Assembly: GCF_900114015.1 (NCBI RefSeq)
Contig: NZ_FORN01000004.1
Location: 124,001-188,000 of the forward strand
Reading direction: 5' to 3'
Length of the DNA stretch: 64,000 nucleotides
From: Caulobacter sp. UNC279MFTsu5.1
Lineage (GTDB): Bacteria > Pseudomonadota > Alphaproteobacteria > Caulobacterales > Caulobacteraceae
The notes under the pieces: model-generated
The model's database searches: none
Seen by the model: only the letters and a program-made list of their open reading frames with translations
What the model was told of the DNA's origin: nothing
Program-made: the position numbers and the translations under genes
In this document: positions 44,531 through 53,732 of the stretch, one piece after another
Position numbering within the stretch: the stretch's first letter is position 1
How the letters are laid out: every line of letters begins with the position of its first letter

Positions 44531-45121
44531 ATGGGCGACGGAAGCTCCCTCGCCGTCCTGGGGTTTCGGCCCCACACCTACTGGACCGCCGTCGTCGCGC
44601 TGACGGGCCGCCCCGATGCGCTGCGGGTCGTCGCGCGACGACGGATCGACTTCGCCGCCGGACGGGAGCGGTTCGTCTATCATCAGGCGCGGGCCCTGGG
44701 CCCGATCGAGGGCCAGGCCCTGATCGGCCGCGTGCGCGCGGCCGTCGAGGCCAACGCCGCCCGGGAGATTGGCCGGCTGGTCGCCGACCTGCGGGGCGAC
44801 GGCGCCGCCGTCCGCGTCGCCGTCGCCCCGGCCGCCGCCGCGAGGCTTCCGGAGGCGCTGGAGGACATCCTGCGGGTCCATGCCCGCATGCACGCCGCGG
44901 AGGGCGACTTCTATCGCGACGCGGTCGCCCAGGCCTGCGCGGCCCTGGGGCTGCGGGTTCACCGGATCGCCGAACGCGACCTGCCGCCCGCCCTGGCCGA
45001 AGCCCTGGGCGTCGACGCCGCCGGCCTGGAGGCCCGCCTGCACGCCCTGGGCGCGGCGCTAGGCCCGCCGTGGAACGAGGACTACCGGCTGGCGGCGCAG
45101 GCGGCGTGGCTGCATCTCTGA
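44531..45121 (+). CDS. Unknown cytoplasmic protein (196 aa)
   Basis: A 196-residue protein I do not recognise. It begins MGDGSSLAVLGFRPHTYWTAVVALTGRPD and continues RRRIDFAAGRERFVYHQARALG, then long amphipathic helices with many Ala, Arg and Asp (RVHARMHAAEGDFYRDAVAQACAALGLRVHRIAE). The early beta strands followed by helices resemble RNase H-like folds, but no catalytic set is clear. GGAGGA precedes both a GTG at 44528 and the ATG at 44531. It is 74 bp after the sigma gene, so it could be in its regulon. Confidence 0.6.
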   Translation: MGDGSSLAVLGFRPHTYWTAVVALTGRPDALRVVARRRIDFAAGRERFVYHQARALGPIEGQALIGRVRAAVEANAAREIGRLVADLRGDGAAVRVAVAPAAAARLPEALEDILRVHARMHAAEGDFYRDAVAQACAALGLRVHRIAERDLPPALAEALGVDAAGLEARLHALGAALGPPWNEDYRLAAQAAWLHL

Positions 45122-45201
45122 AGAGCCGCGGGGTGAGGAGCTTGAACCCTCGCCCCAATCGCGTTCACATGACCTGACGCCAAACCTCGGGGATCCCGCC
45201 G

Positions 45202-45957
45202 TTGACCGAAGCCTTGATCGTCCGCGGCCTCGACAAGACCTTCACCAAGCCGGCGGTCATGGACCTGGATCTTACGGTCCACGCCGGCGAGCTCTACGCC
45301 CTGCTGGGACCGAACGGGGCGGGCAAGACCACCACCCTGCGGATGGTCGCGGGCCTGACCAAGCCCGACAAGGGCGCGATCAGCATCTTCGGGATCGACG
45401 CCCTGGCCGATCCGGCCGCCGCCAAGGCGATCACCGCCTGGGCCCCCGACGAGGCCATGGTCTATGACCGGCTGACCCCGCTGGAATATCTGGAGTTCGT
45501 CGCCGGCCTCTGGAACATCGAGCCCAAGGCCGCCAAGACGCGGGCTGAAGAGCTGCTCTCCAAGCTGGGCCTGGCGGCCGAGGCGCGGACTCGCTGCGAG
45601 GGCTTCTCGCGCGGCATGAAGCAGAAGGTGGCCCTGGCCGGGGCCCTGATCCATGACCCGCGCCTGCTGATCCTGGACGAGCCGCTGACCGGCCTGGACG
45701 CCGGCGCCGCCCGGCTGGTCAAGGACATGCTGCAGGAGCGCGTCGACGCCGGCGGTACGGTGATCCTGACCACCCACATCCTGGAGGTGGCCGAGCGGAT
45801 GGCCGACCGCATCGGCATCATCGCCGGCGGCCGCCTGCTGGCGGAGGGCACGCTGGACGCCCTGCGCAGCCAGGCGGGCGAAGGCCAAGGCGGCTCCAGC
45901 CTGGAGGACGTCTTCCTGCAACTGACCGCCGGCGACGCCAACGGGAAAGCCGCGTGA
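45202..45957 (+). CDS. ABC-2-type exporter ATP-binding protein
   Basis: A 251-residue ATPase subunit, start TTG. Walker A is GPNGAGKTTTLRM, signature is FSRGMKQKVALAGAL, Walker B is LLILDEPLTGLD, and the switch His is TTHILEVAERM. It belongs to the DrrA/CcmA-like group that exports antibiotics, lipids or polysaccharides. It overlaps the permease gene by 4 bp (GTGA). The substrate is unknown. Confidence 0.92.
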   Translation: MTEALIVRGLDKTFTKPAVMDLDLTVHAGELYALLGPNGAGKTTTLRMVAGLTKPDKGAISIFGIDALADPAAAKAITAWAPDEAMVYDRLTPLEYLEFVAGLWNIEPKAAKTRAEELLSKLGLAAEARTRCEGFSRGMKQKVALAGALIHDPRLLILDEPLTGLDAGAARLVKDMLQERVDAGGTVILTTHILEVAERMADRIGIIAGGRLLAEGTLDALRSQAGEGQGGSSLEDVFLQLTAGDANGKAA

Positions 45958-47507
45958 CCCTGGCCGCGCCCGGCTCGATCCCCTGGCTGCTGGCCCATGA
46001 GATGCGGCTGTACTGGCGCAACTTCCGCGCCGGCCGGGCGGGCAAGGGCGCCCGGGGCCTCGTCAGCCTGGTCGTGGTGGCGACGATGTTGCTGGCTGGC
46101 GGCGTGGCGACGGCGCTGGGTCTGCACGAGGTCGAGGTCCCGATCAATCCGATCTCGATCAGCCTCGCGGCCCTGGCCAGCGCGGTGATCTTCACCCTGA
46201 TGCTGTCCCAGACCCTGAGCGCCTCGAGCGAGGCGCTGTACGAGCGGGGCGACCTGGACCTGCTGTTCTCCTCGCCGATCGGGCCGGCCAAGGTTCTGTT
46301 CGTGCGCTCGCTGGGCGTGGCCGGCGGGGTGATCACCATCTTCCTGCTTGCCGTCACGCCGCTGCTGTTGCCGTCGGTGATCTGGGGCCATCCCGGCTGG
46401 ATCGGGGTGTTCGGCGTGCTGGGCGCCCTGGCTCTGGCTTCCACCGCCGTCGGCCTCCTGCTGGCCATGGCCCTGTTCGCCCTGATCGGCCCGCGCCGCA
46501 CCCGCACCGTGGCCCAGGTCATGGCGGCCCTGGTCGGGGCGGCCTTCTTCCTGGTCAGCCAGGCCCGCACCATCCTGGGCGCCCAGAAAAGCAACAGCCT
46601 GTTCGCCGAGATCGCCCGCCAGGCCCAGGAAGGCCGGCTGCATCCGGCCCCGATCCTGAGCCTGCCGCTGCGGGCCATGCTGGGCCAGCCCGCGCCGCTG
46701 CTGGCCCTGCTGGCCGGTTCGGCGGCGCTGTTCGCCCTGGCCGCCCTGGCCCTGGGCCGGCGGTTCTCGGACGCCGCCGCCGCCACCCAGGGCAAGACCG
46801 CGGCCCGCCCCGCCAGGGCGACCCGGGGCGAGGCCCGCCGCGCCTTCGCCGCCGGGCCGTTCCTGGCCACCTTGCGCAAGGAGCTGCTGCTGATCGGCCG
46901 CGACGCGGCGCTGCTGTCGCAGGTGCTGCTGCGGGTGCTGTACCTGATCCCCACCGCCCTGGTGCTCAGCCGCAACGCCGCTCACGGAACCGCCGCGGCC
47001 CTGGCGGGCGGGGCCGGGGTGGTGGCGTTCCTGGCCGGGCAGGTGGCCGGGAGCCTGGCCTGGATCACCCTGTCGGCCGAGGAGGCGCCCGACCTGCTGG
47101 CGGTGTCCCCAGCCCGAATCCGCACCCTGCGCCGCGCCAAGATCACCGCCGCCCTGATCCCGGTGGCGCTGTTCCTGGTCCTGCCGATCGCCGCCCTGGC
47201 CTGGTTCGCCCCGGCCGCCGGCGTCTGGACGGCCCTGGGCGCGGCCCTGGCCGCCTGGAGCAGCGGCCTGATCAACATCTGGCACCAACGGCCGGGCAAG
47301 CGGTCGGAATTCAAGCGGCGCGGCGGCGCCTCGTGGATGGCCACGATCGCCGAAATGCTGGTCTCCGCCCTGTTGGCCGGGGCGACGGGCGTCGCCGTGG
47401 CCGGCTTCTGGCCCTGGGCCCTGATCCCGCTGGGCCTGGCCGGCGCGGCCCTGCTGAGCCTGCGGCGCAGCGACGCCCAGATCGCCCGCAACCTGCGAAC
47501 ACGGTAA
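45954..47507 (+). CDS. ABC-2-type exporter permease
   Basis: A 517-residue membrane protein with about twelve helices, larger than a typical ABC-2 permease. N-terminal half includes LLAHEMRLYWRNFRAGRAGK, the usual cytoplasmic entry helix, and LVVVATMLLAGGVATALGLHEVEV; a long cytoplasmic Lys/Arg/Ala-rich loop (about 275-300) precedes LLLIGRDAALLSQVLLRVLYLIPTALVL in the second half. It may be a fused double permease, so one subunit could form the whole pore. Start GTG overlaps the ATPase gene. Confidence 0.85.
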   Translation: MTLAAPGSIPWLLAHEMRLYWRNFRAGRAGKGARGLVSLVVVATMLLAGGVATALGLHEVEVPINPISISLAALASAVIFTLMLSQTLSASSEALYERGDLDLLFSSPIGPAKVLFVRSLGVAGGVITIFLLAVTPLLLPSVIWGHPGWIGVFGVLGALALASTAVGLLLAMALFALIGPRRTRTVAQVMAALVGAAFFLVSQARTILGAQKSNSLFAEIARQAQEGRLHPAPILSLPLRAMLGQPAPLLALLAGSAALFALAALALGRRFSDAAAATQGKTAARPARATRGEARRAFAAGPFLATLRKELLLIGRDAALLSQVLLRVLYLIPTALVLSRNAAHGTAAALAGGAGVVAFLAGQVAGSLAWITLSAEEAPDLLAVSPARIRTLRRAKITAALIPVALFLVLPIAALAWFAPAAGVWTALGAALAAWSSGLINIWHQRPGKRSEFKRRGGASWMATIAEMLVSALLAGATGVAVAGFWPWALIPLGLAGAALLSLRRSDAQIARNLRTR

Positions 47508-47599
47508 AGCCGAGATTAGGGTTTTACCCGATTTTCGCGGCCGGACGACGCCGCTAGGGTCGATGTCGGGTCGGGTGGGGAAAAAGTTTGAGAGCGCCC

Positions 47600-47812
47600 A
47601 TGCCCGCCGTGCACGCCACGTTCCGCTCCCCTCGGGGACACCGCAAGGAATCCAAGGCCCTGGTCGTGGCCACCAGCGTGCTGCAACTGGCCCTGGTCGT
47701 GCTGGTCTGGCTGCTGGCCCTGGTTCCGGTGGCCCTGATGGCCCTGATCGCGACGGTGGTCGCCGCCCTGAAACCCGCGGCCGCCAAGGCGCCGACGCCC
47801 GTCGATTCCTGA
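47600..47812 (+). CDS. Small single-pass or hairpin membrane protein (70 aa)
   Basis: A 70-residue protein: basic N-terminus MPAVHATFRSPRGHRKES, one long hydrophobic stretch ALVVATSVLQLALVVLVWLLALVPVALMALIATVVAAL, and an Ala/Pro/Lys tail. An in-frame TTG at 47588 is an alternative start. The Shine-Dalgarno is weak. Position just after the ABC exporter genes suggests it may belong with them, but it may stand alone. The function is unknown. Confidence 0.55.
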   Translation: MPAVHATFRSPRGHRKESKALVVATSVLQLALVVLVWLLALVPVALMALIATVVAALKPAAAKAPTPVDS

Positions 47813-47826
47813 GGAACCGAAGGCCC

Positions 47827-50094
47827 CTACCCGTCCAGCGCCGCCTCGATCCGGCACACCACCCCGTCCGGCCTGAAGTCGATATGCGCCTCGCCCGACA
47901 GCTCGGCCGCCAGGCCACGTTCGATCAGGCGCGAGCCGAAGCCGCGCCGGGTCGGCGGCGCCACCGGCGGGCCGCCGGTCTCGGTCCAGGTCAGCACCAG
48001 GCGGGACTGGACGGACCCCGGGACCACGCTCCAGGCGATCCGCACCTGGCCCGGCGGCGTCGACAGCGCCCCGTACTTGACCGCGTTGGTCGCCAGCTCG
48101 TGCAGCGCCATCGACAGCGACAGGGCCATGCGCGGCGACAGCCGCACCGGCCGGCCGATGAGCGCGAAGCGCTCGGGGCCGCCGTGCACGGTCTCCAGCC
48201 GGACCAGCAGGTCCAGGAGGTCGGCCCCCTCCCAGTTCTCGCGGGTCAGCAGGTCGTGGGCCTCGGCCAGGGCGACGACGCGGGCCGAGAACGCCTCCTG
48301 AGCCTGGGGCAGCGAGCGGGCGGCGTGGAAGGTCTGGGCGGCGATGGCCTGGATCGTAGCCAGCGAGTTCTTGACCCGATGGTTCAGCTCGTTGACCAGC
48401 AGCCGCAGATGCAGCTCGGCCCGCTTGCGGTCGGTGATGTCGACGGTGGCGCCGACCACCCGCGTCGGCCTGCCGGCCTCGTCGAAGAAGCCGCGCCCCT
48501 TGGCCGAGATCCAGCGCTCCCGGCCGTCGTCGCGGCCGATCGTGCGGTACTCGACGTCGATGTCGCGGCGCAGCGCCGGATTCATCGCGGCCCGCAACGC
48601 CTGGCGCGTGGCCTCGCGGTCCTCGGGATGCATGGCGGCGTAGAAGTCGTCCACGCCGACATCCGCGCCCGGCGTGATGCCGAACATGTCGTAGCCGCGC
48701 TCGGACCACCGCAGCTGGCGCTTGGCGACGTCGAAATCCCAGGTGCCGACATTGCCCGCGTCCAGGGCCAGGGCCATGGTCGCCTCCCGCAGCATCAGGT
48801 CGGCCTCGGCCTCCTTGCGCTCGGTGACGTCGGAGACCACGCCGACGAAGCGCACGCACCGGCTGTCGTGCAGGAAGGCGCGGCCGAAGGTCTCGATCCA
48901 GCGCACCGCGCCGTCGCCCCAGCGCCGGATCCGGTATTCGCGGTTGATCGTGTGGTCGCCGGCCGGGTCCATGGCGCTCCGCACGGCGTCCATCAGGCCC
49001 GGCAGGTCGTCGGGATGGACCAGTCGCTCGAAGGCGCCCGGCGGATCTTCGATCACGCCCTCCGACCAACCGTAGATCTCGCGGCAACGCTTGTCCCAGA
49101 AGCGCTCGCCGGTCTGCGGATTGTGGTCCCAGCGGCCCAGGCCGGCGGCGTCGACGGCGATGCGCAGGTCGGCCTCGGCCGCCTCCAGGGCCTGCTCGAT
49201 GCGCTTGCGGTCGGTGATGTCGACCATCACGCCGCGATGGCGGACGGCCCAGCCGTTGGCGTCTCGCTCGACCCGGCCGCGAGTCTGCACCCACCGGACC
49301 GAACCGTCGGCCTGGATCAGCCGATACTCCTCGTCGAAGTCGCCCGTGGTCTTCAGGTGTGTGCGGCCCGACTTCAGCAGCCGTGCATGGTCGTCAGGGT
49401 GCAGGGCCCTGCTGAATTCCGCCAGCGGCGCCCCGGCGGCGGCCCGTTCGGGATCAACGCCGTGGAACATCGCGTAGCGGGCGTCGGCATAGACCTTGTC
49501 GGTGACGATGTCCCAGTCCCAGGTCCCCACGCCGCTGGCCGCCCGCAGGGCCAGCTGGTAGCGCTCCTCGCTGGTGCGCAGGGCCTGGTCGGCCTGCACC
49601 TTCCGCGTAACGTCGGTCAGGGCGATCAGCACCCCGCCCACGCCCGACGGCGCTGCGGCGTCGGGCAAGGGGCTGAGGCGGATGGTGAAGTAGCCGTCGG
49701 TGGTCGAGCCGTCCGGATGGGTGGTGGAAAGCGGCAGCTCCTCGATGATCGTGCCGCCGCTGGCCCCGGCCAGGATCGCCCGCTCGGGCCCCTCGGACTC
49801 GGCGGCCGAACTCGGCGGCGCCTCGGCGAAGGTCGTGCCCAGGACGTGTGGATGGCGCTCGCCCAGCATGGGCGCATAGGCGTCGTTGTAGATCAGCACC
49901 AGCTCGGGGCCCCAGCGCAGGGCGCTGGGAAACCGGCTGGCGACGATCGTGTCGACAGCGAACCTCAGGCAGGGCGACCAGGTCGCCCGCGGCCCGAGCG
50001 GCGTCGCCGCCCAGTTGAACGTGCCGATCCGCTCGCGCATTTCGCCCGGCGCGAACGTCTCGACGGCGAGCCCCTGGTCACGGGTTTTCACCAT
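47827..50094 (-). CDS. HWE-family sensor histidine kinase with four PAS domains
   Basis: A 755-residue soluble kinase. Four PAS/PAC units (each closing near DITDRKR or VTERKEA) precede an HWE-type kinase core: the phosphoacceptor His in LLVNELNHRVKNSLATIQAIAAQT, then LHELATNAVKYGALS (N box) and LTWTETGGPPV with the WxE motif, and RGFGSRLIERGLAAEL. The start MVKTRDQGLAVETFAPGEM gives no signal or membrane segment, so it senses a cytoplasmic signal (redox or light are common). No response regulator gene is adjacent. Confidence 0.93.
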   Translation of the reverse strand: MVKTRDQGLAVETFAPGEMRERIGTFNWAATPLGPRATWSPCLRFAVDTIVASRFPSALRWGPELVLIYNDAYAPMLGERHPHVLGTTFAEAPPSSAAESEGPERAILAGASGGTIIEELPLSTTHPDGSTTDGYFTIRLSPLPDAAAPSGVGGVLIALTDVTRKVQADQALRTSEERYQLALRAASGVGTWDWDIVTDKVYADARYAMFHGVDPERAAAGAPLAEFSRALHPDDHARLLKSGRTHLKTTGDFDEEYRLIQADGSVRWVQTRGRVERDANGWAVRHRGVMVDITDRKRIEQALEAAEADLRIAVDAAGLGRWDHNPQTGERFWDKRCREIYGWSEGVIEDPPGAFERLVHPDDLPGLMDAVRSAMDPAGDHTINREYRIRRWGDGAVRWIETFGRAFLHDSRCVRFVGVVSDVTERKEAEADLMLREATMALALDAGNVGTWDFDVAKRQLRWSERGYDMFGITPGADVGVDDFYAAMHPEDREATRQALRAAMNPALRRDIDVEYRTIGRDDGRERWISAKGRGFFDEAGRPTRVVGATVDITDRKRAELHLRLLVNELNHRVKNSLATIQAIAAQTFHAARSLPQAQEAFSARVVALAEAHDLLTRENWEGADLLDLLVRLETVHGGPERFALIGRPVRLSPRMALSLSMALHELATNAVKYGALSTPPGQVRIAWSVVPGSVQSRLVLTWTETGGPPVAPPTRRGFGSRLIERGLAAELSGEAHIDFRPDGVVCRIEAALDG

Positions 50095-50243
50095 GCCCGT
50101 GTTCCTTCCCGACCGCGATCACGGCCAAGGTGCAGCAGACCTCATGGCAGGCGACGTTTCAAGCCGCGGCGCGGGAACCAGGGCCTTTCGGCCGACAAAA
50201 AGCCCCCGCTTCCACCTCAGATGGCGAAAAAACGGCCGTTATT

Positions 50244-51656
50244 TCATTCGGTTGCGGTCGACTGGCAGACCGACGGGCGCGGTCGGCCCTCGCTGCGCCA
50301 GGCCACCCAGGCGGCGGCGAGCAACACGCCCGCCGCGATCAGGCCGGAGGTCCGCAGGCCGGCGGCGATCCGATCGGGTCCGCCGGCCGCCAGGGCGCCC
50401 ATCACCGCCACCCCGGCAGCTCCCGCCGCCTGGCGGCAAGCGTTCAGCACGCCCGAGGCCGTGCCCGAGACATGGCGGTCGACGCTGGCCAGCAGGGCGC
50501 TGGTCATGGCCGGCACGGCCGTGCCCATGCCGGCGGGGATCAGCAGGAAGCCCGGGATCATCAGCCAGTATGGCGTCGATGGCGAAAGCCGGCTGGTCAG
50601 GGCGTAGCCGATCGCCGCCACCAGCACCCCGCCGGCCATGGTCCGCGCCGGGCCGAACCGGTGGGCGATCCGCCCGCTCAGCAGGTTGGAGACGATGAAG
50701 GTCGCCGTCAGCGGCAGGAAGGCCAGGCCCGCCTGCACCACGCCGTACCCCGCCGACCGCTGCAGGAAGAGGCCCAGCACGAAGATCACACCGTAATAGG
50801 TGAAGTTGACGCCGACCCCGATCACCACCGCCGACCACACCATGCGGTTCTGGAACGCTTCCAAAGGTACGACTGGATGCGCGCTGCGCATCTCGACCGC
50901 CAGGAAGGCCGCCGCCGCTACAAGACCCAACAACAGGGCGCCCGGCGCCAGCGGGTCGCCCCAGCCGCGATGGCCGCCCTCGATCACCGCCCCGACCAGG
51001 CAGGCCAGGGCGACGAAGGCCAGGGCCTGGCCGGGCAGGTCCAGCGGCCGCTTCTCGCGCGGCGGGACCTCGGGCGCGACGGCCAGGGTCAGGGCCGCGC
51101 CCAGCAGGCAGAGCGGCAGGTTGACCAGGAACACCCAGCGCCAGCCCAGGGCGCCGATCAGCAGGCCGCCGATCACCGGTCCGGCGGCGATCGACACCCC
51201 GCCCGCCGCCGTCCACCAGCCCACGGCCCAGGCCCGCGCCCTGTCGTCGCCCGCCGCCGCGTGGGTGATCAGGGCCAGGGACGGCGGCACCAACAGGGCG
51301 GCGGCCGCGCCCTGGACCGCTCGGGCCAGGATCAGCTGCGGCGCGTCCTGCGCCAGGCCGCAGGCCGCCGACGACGCCGCGAACAGCACCAGCCCCGCCA
51401 GGAAAGCCCGTCGCGGTCCGAACCGGTCGCCCAGCGCCCCGGCCGACAGCAGCAGCGCCGCCAGCAGCAGGGTGTAGGCGTCGACCACCCATTGCAGACT
51501 GGCGGTCGGCGCCTGGAACTCGCGTCCGATGGCGTCCAGGGCCACATTGACGATGGTCACGTCCAGCTGGACGATCGTGAAGCCGAAGCTGGCGGCGATC
51601 AGGATCGGCGGCAGGCCGGCGGGACGGGCGGAGGACGCGACTCGGACGTTGGTCAT
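50244..51656 (-). CDS. DHA2-family MFS drug exporter (14 helices)
   Basis: A 470-residue transporter with 14 predicted helices. The motif IVQLDVTIVNVALDAIGREFQA with the LDxTIVNVAL sequence and WVVDAYTLLLAALLLSAGALGDRFGPRR are typical of the EmrB/QacA (DHA2) family. It would pump drugs or other lipophilic compounds with proton exchange. It is divergent from the ArsR-like regulator at 51778, which probably represses it; their gap is 121 bp. Confidence 0.92.
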   Translation of the reverse strand: MTNVRVASSARPAGLPPILIAASFGFTIVQLDVTIVNVALDAIGREFQAPTASLQWVVDAYTLLLAALLLSAGALGDRFGPRRAFLAGLVLFAASSAACGLAQDAPQLILARAVQGAAAALLVPPSLALITHAAAGDDRARAWAVGWWTAAGGVSIAAGPVIGGLLIGALGWRWVFLVNLPLCLLGAALTLAVAPEVPPREKRPLDLPGQALAFVALACLVGAVIEGGHRGWGDPLAPGALLLGLVAAAAFLAVEMRSAHPVVPLEAFQNRMVWSAVVIGVGVNFTYYGVIFVLGLFLQRSAGYGVVQAGLAFLPLTATFIVSNLLSGRIAHRFGPARTMAGGVLVAAIGYALTSRLSPSTPYWLMIPGFLLIPAGMGTAVPAMTSALLASVDRHVSGTASGVLNACRQAAGAAGVAVMGALAAGGPDRIAAGLRTSGLIAAGVLLAAAWVAWRSEGRPRPSVCQSTATE

Positions 51657-51731
51657 GGGTCGATCTTCGCCGGGTTTGACCCGCGATGTTACAGCAACGA
51701 CTGAAGCATCCCGTCCGCCCTTCGCCTATAT

Positions 51732-51763
51732 TCCGCTCATCCCGACGCAAGTCGGGACAAGCG
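51732..51763. promoter_or_regulatory. Inverted repeat before the ArsR-like gene
   Basis: CCGCTCATCCCGA and TCGGGACAAGCGG form a 32-bp near-palindrome 15 bp before the ArsR-like ATG. It resembles the family B repeats at 7972 and 20001, but its place in a divergent regulator/exporter gap suits an operator. Whether it is an operator or a decayed repeat cannot be told from sequence. Confidence 0.5.
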
Positions 51764-51777
51764 GAGTTTGGATCGCC

Positions 51778-52734
51778 ATGGAAGCCAACATCGCCTCCCC
51801 CGCCGCCCTGATCGGCGATCCCGGCCGGGCGGCCATGCTGCAGGCCCTGCAGGACGGACGGGCCCATCCGGCCGGCGCCTTGGCCTGGGCGGCCGGCCTG
51901 AGCGCCCAGGCCGCCAGCAACCACTTGGCCAGGCTGGTCGACGGCGGGCTGGTCAGCGTCGAACGCGAGGGCCGCCACCGCTATTACCGCCTGGCCAACG
52001 CCGAGGTCGCCCACGTGCTGGAGGCCCTGGCCGTGCTGGCCGCGCCCGTTCGCTCGCTGGAGCAGCCGCGCTCGCCCCTGGCCCGCGCCCTACGCGAGGG
52101 CCGCTGCTGCTACGGCCACCTGGCCGGCCGGCTGGGCATAGCGGTGACCGACGCCCTGGTGGCCCATGACCTGATCCGGCCGATCGACGGCAAGCTTTAC
52201 GAGGTCCCGCCCGCCGGCCGCGTCTGGTTCGAGGACCTGGGCCTGGACCTGGACGCCCTGCGCTCCAAGCGCGGCGCCGCCCGCCAGTGCCTGGACTGGA
52301 CCGAACGTCGCCACCATCTTGCCGGCCCGCTGGGCGTGACCCTCCTGAGCCGCATGGTCGCCCTGGGCTGGATCCAGACCGTCGCCGGCAGCCGGGCGGC
52401 GCGGCTGACCGCGTCGGGGCGCGAGGAACTGAGGAAGCGGCTGAGGGTCGAGCTGGACGGTCTGGAGGGGCGCGAGGCGGCTTGCCCCTCCCGTCTCCCC
52501 TTGCGGGAGAAGGTGTCGGCGGAGCCGACGGATGAGGGGTCGCGCAAACGGAAACCGCCGCGACCGGCCTTTCCGCTGATCATGGCGGACGGGCCCTTCA
52601 ACCCCTCACCCGACCTCCTTCGGAGGCCACCCTCCCCCGCAGGGGGAGAGGGAAACGCTCAATCGTTGGGCGGATCGCGAGGGGGGCGCCATCTTCCCAA
52701 AAGTGTCCCAAGCCAAAACACGCCTCATGATTGA
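51778..52734 (+). CDS. ArsR-like winged-helix regulator with repeat-derived C-terminal tail
   Basis: A 318-residue regulator. The winged helix (about 1-90) reads AALIGDPGRAAMLQALQDGRAHPAGALAWAAGLSAQAASNHLARLVDGGLVSVEREGRHRYYRL. A second domain (110-235) is shared with the longer ArsR group (RCCYGHLAGRLGIAVTDALVAHDLI, then LDWTERRHHLAGPLGVTL). From about residue 240 the sequence (CPSRLPLREKVSAEPTDEG...) is encoded by composite repeat copy 2 and then by 78 bp of further intergenic DNA, so roughly 80 residues are acquired by read-through. It is divergent from the DHA2 exporter. Confidence 0.88.
   Translation: MEANIASPAALIGDPGRAAMLQALQDGRAHPAGALAWAAGLSAQAASNHLARLVDGGLVSVEREGRHRYYRLANAEVAHVLEALAVLAAPVRSLEQPRSPLARALREGRCCYGHLAGRLGIAVTDALVAHDLIRPIDGKLYEVPPAGRVWFEDLGLDLDALRSKRGAARQCLDWTERRHHLAGPLGVTLLSRMVALGWIQTVAGSRAARLTASGREELRKRLRVELDGLEGREAACPSRLPLREKVSAEPTDEGSRKRKPPRPAFPLIMADGPFNPSPDLLRRPPSPAGGEGNAQSLGGSRGGRHLPKSVPSQNTPHD
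52495..52655 (+). repeat. 162-bp composite palindromic element, copy 2 (in ArsR-like ORF)
   Basis: Aligns end to end with the element at 36371: CTCCCCTTGCGGGAG, then GGAGCCGACGGATGAGGGG, a central CCGCC/GGCGG hairpin with no T-run, and the right palindrome CCTCCTTCGGAGG followed by CCCCCGCAGGGGGAGAGGG. It lies wholly inside the reading frame of the ArsR-like regulator. Confidence 0.85.
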
Positions 52735-52765
52735 TACTGCCGCTCCCCGCTCCGGAGCCCCCGCC

Positions 52766-53098
52766 ATGCCCGACTTCAAGCTCGCCCTCGCCCCGAACCA
52801 GCTGACCCAGACGATCAATCCGTGGTCCTGGACCTTCGGCAATGTCAGCCTGTTCAGCATCAACCTGGGCAAGTCGGCCGCCCCCGACGTCGAGGCGCGG
52901 ATCCTCGACGAGGTCGGCAGCTACGGCCGCCAGCTGGGCCGGATCGGCGAGGCGCTGTCGGTGATCGTCGACTGGGCCGAGGCGCAGGGCCTGCCCGAGC
53001 ACAAGGCGATCACCGACCTCAAGCTCCAGCTGGAGCATGTGGACGTGATCCGACGGGAGGAGAAGGCGGCGACGCCCACAGCCACCGCCGCCGAATAG
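52766..53098 (+). CDS. Unknown small protein (110 aa)
   Basis: A 110-residue protein: MPDFKLALAPNQLTQTINPWSWTFGNVSLFSINLGKS, then ILDEVGSYGRQLGRIGEALSVIVDWAEA, and an amphipathic helix LKLQLEHVDVIRREEKAA. The length and pattern suggest a helical protein, possibly oligomeric. GGAG lies 9 bp before the ATG; an in-frame ATG at 52703 is weaker. I do not recognise the family. Confidence 0.65.
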   Translation: MPDFKLALAPNQLTQTINPWSWTFGNVSLFSINLGKSAAPDVEARILDEVGSYGRQLGRIGEALSVIVDWAEAQGLPEHKAITDLKLQLEHVDVIRREEKAATPTATAAE

Positions 53099-53127
53099 CG
53101 CCCTTCCTCCCCTCGCGGCGCAAAAGA

Positions 53128-53664
53128 CTAGGCCGCGCCCCGCAGCTTGCGCAGGCGGTTGGCGCCGCGCAGGCCGTTGTAGAACAGCAGCAGGCAGACC
53201 AGGTCCACCACCACCGCCAGGACCTGGCGCCAGACCGGGATCATGTGGGCGTGCGCGGTCGCGGGGTTGACCATGCCCAGGATCAACATCAGCAGGCTGT
53301 ACAGCGCCAGCAGCCCCAGCAGCAGCGGGATGACCGGGTTGGGCTTGCGCCACTGTACGGCGCCCAGCACCACGAACACCGCCGCGATCCCGACGCTCAG
53401 GGCCAGCGTGGTGTAGACCATCGCCGGGCCCATCATCGCCATGGCCGCCTGCCCCGCCTGGCTGTTCTCGCCGTACATGGTCGCCGTCACCGAGCGCAGC
53501 TGAGCCAGGTAACCGTCGATGTTCACTGCGATCAGCAACGCGCCGAACAGGCCGTGCGCGGCGGTGACGAACGCGCCCACGGCGCCGGCGCGGCCCGAGG
53601 CCAGGGCCTCGTCCTCGGTGGAGATGGCGGCGGCCGGATTGAGCCAGCGCGACAGGTCGGTCAT
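53128..53664 (-). CDS. Unknown four-helix membrane protein
   Basis: A 178-residue integral membrane protein with about four helices (near 30-50, 80-105, 110-135, 150-165). Begins [21 protein letters not shown]; helices include [27 protein letters not shown] and [23 protein letters not shown]. No family motif recognised. It is 68 bp upstream of the MsbA-like gene on the same strand and may be expressed with it. Confidence 0.7.
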   Translation of the reverse strand: MTDLSRWLNPAAAISTEDEALASGRAGAVGAFVTAAHGLFGALLIAVNIDGYLAQLRSVTATMYGENSQAGQAAMAMMGPAMVYTTLALSVGIAAVFVVLGAVQWRKPNPVIPLLLGLLALYSLLMLILGMVNPATAHAHMIPVWRQVLAVVVDLVCLLLFYNGLRGANRLRKLRGAA

Positions 53665-53732
53665 TGGAAAGCCCCCAGGGTTACAAGCTTGACCGCACCA
53701 TCGGCAGTTGCGGCCGGCCGGTCAACGGGCCC

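Noticed and set aside
47563..50607. 1014-residue plus-strand frame covering the HWE kinase
   Set aside because: Low-complexity Arg/Gly/Asp/Gln-rich translation typical of a GC-rich shadow; the kinase on the minus strand has all the expected motifs.
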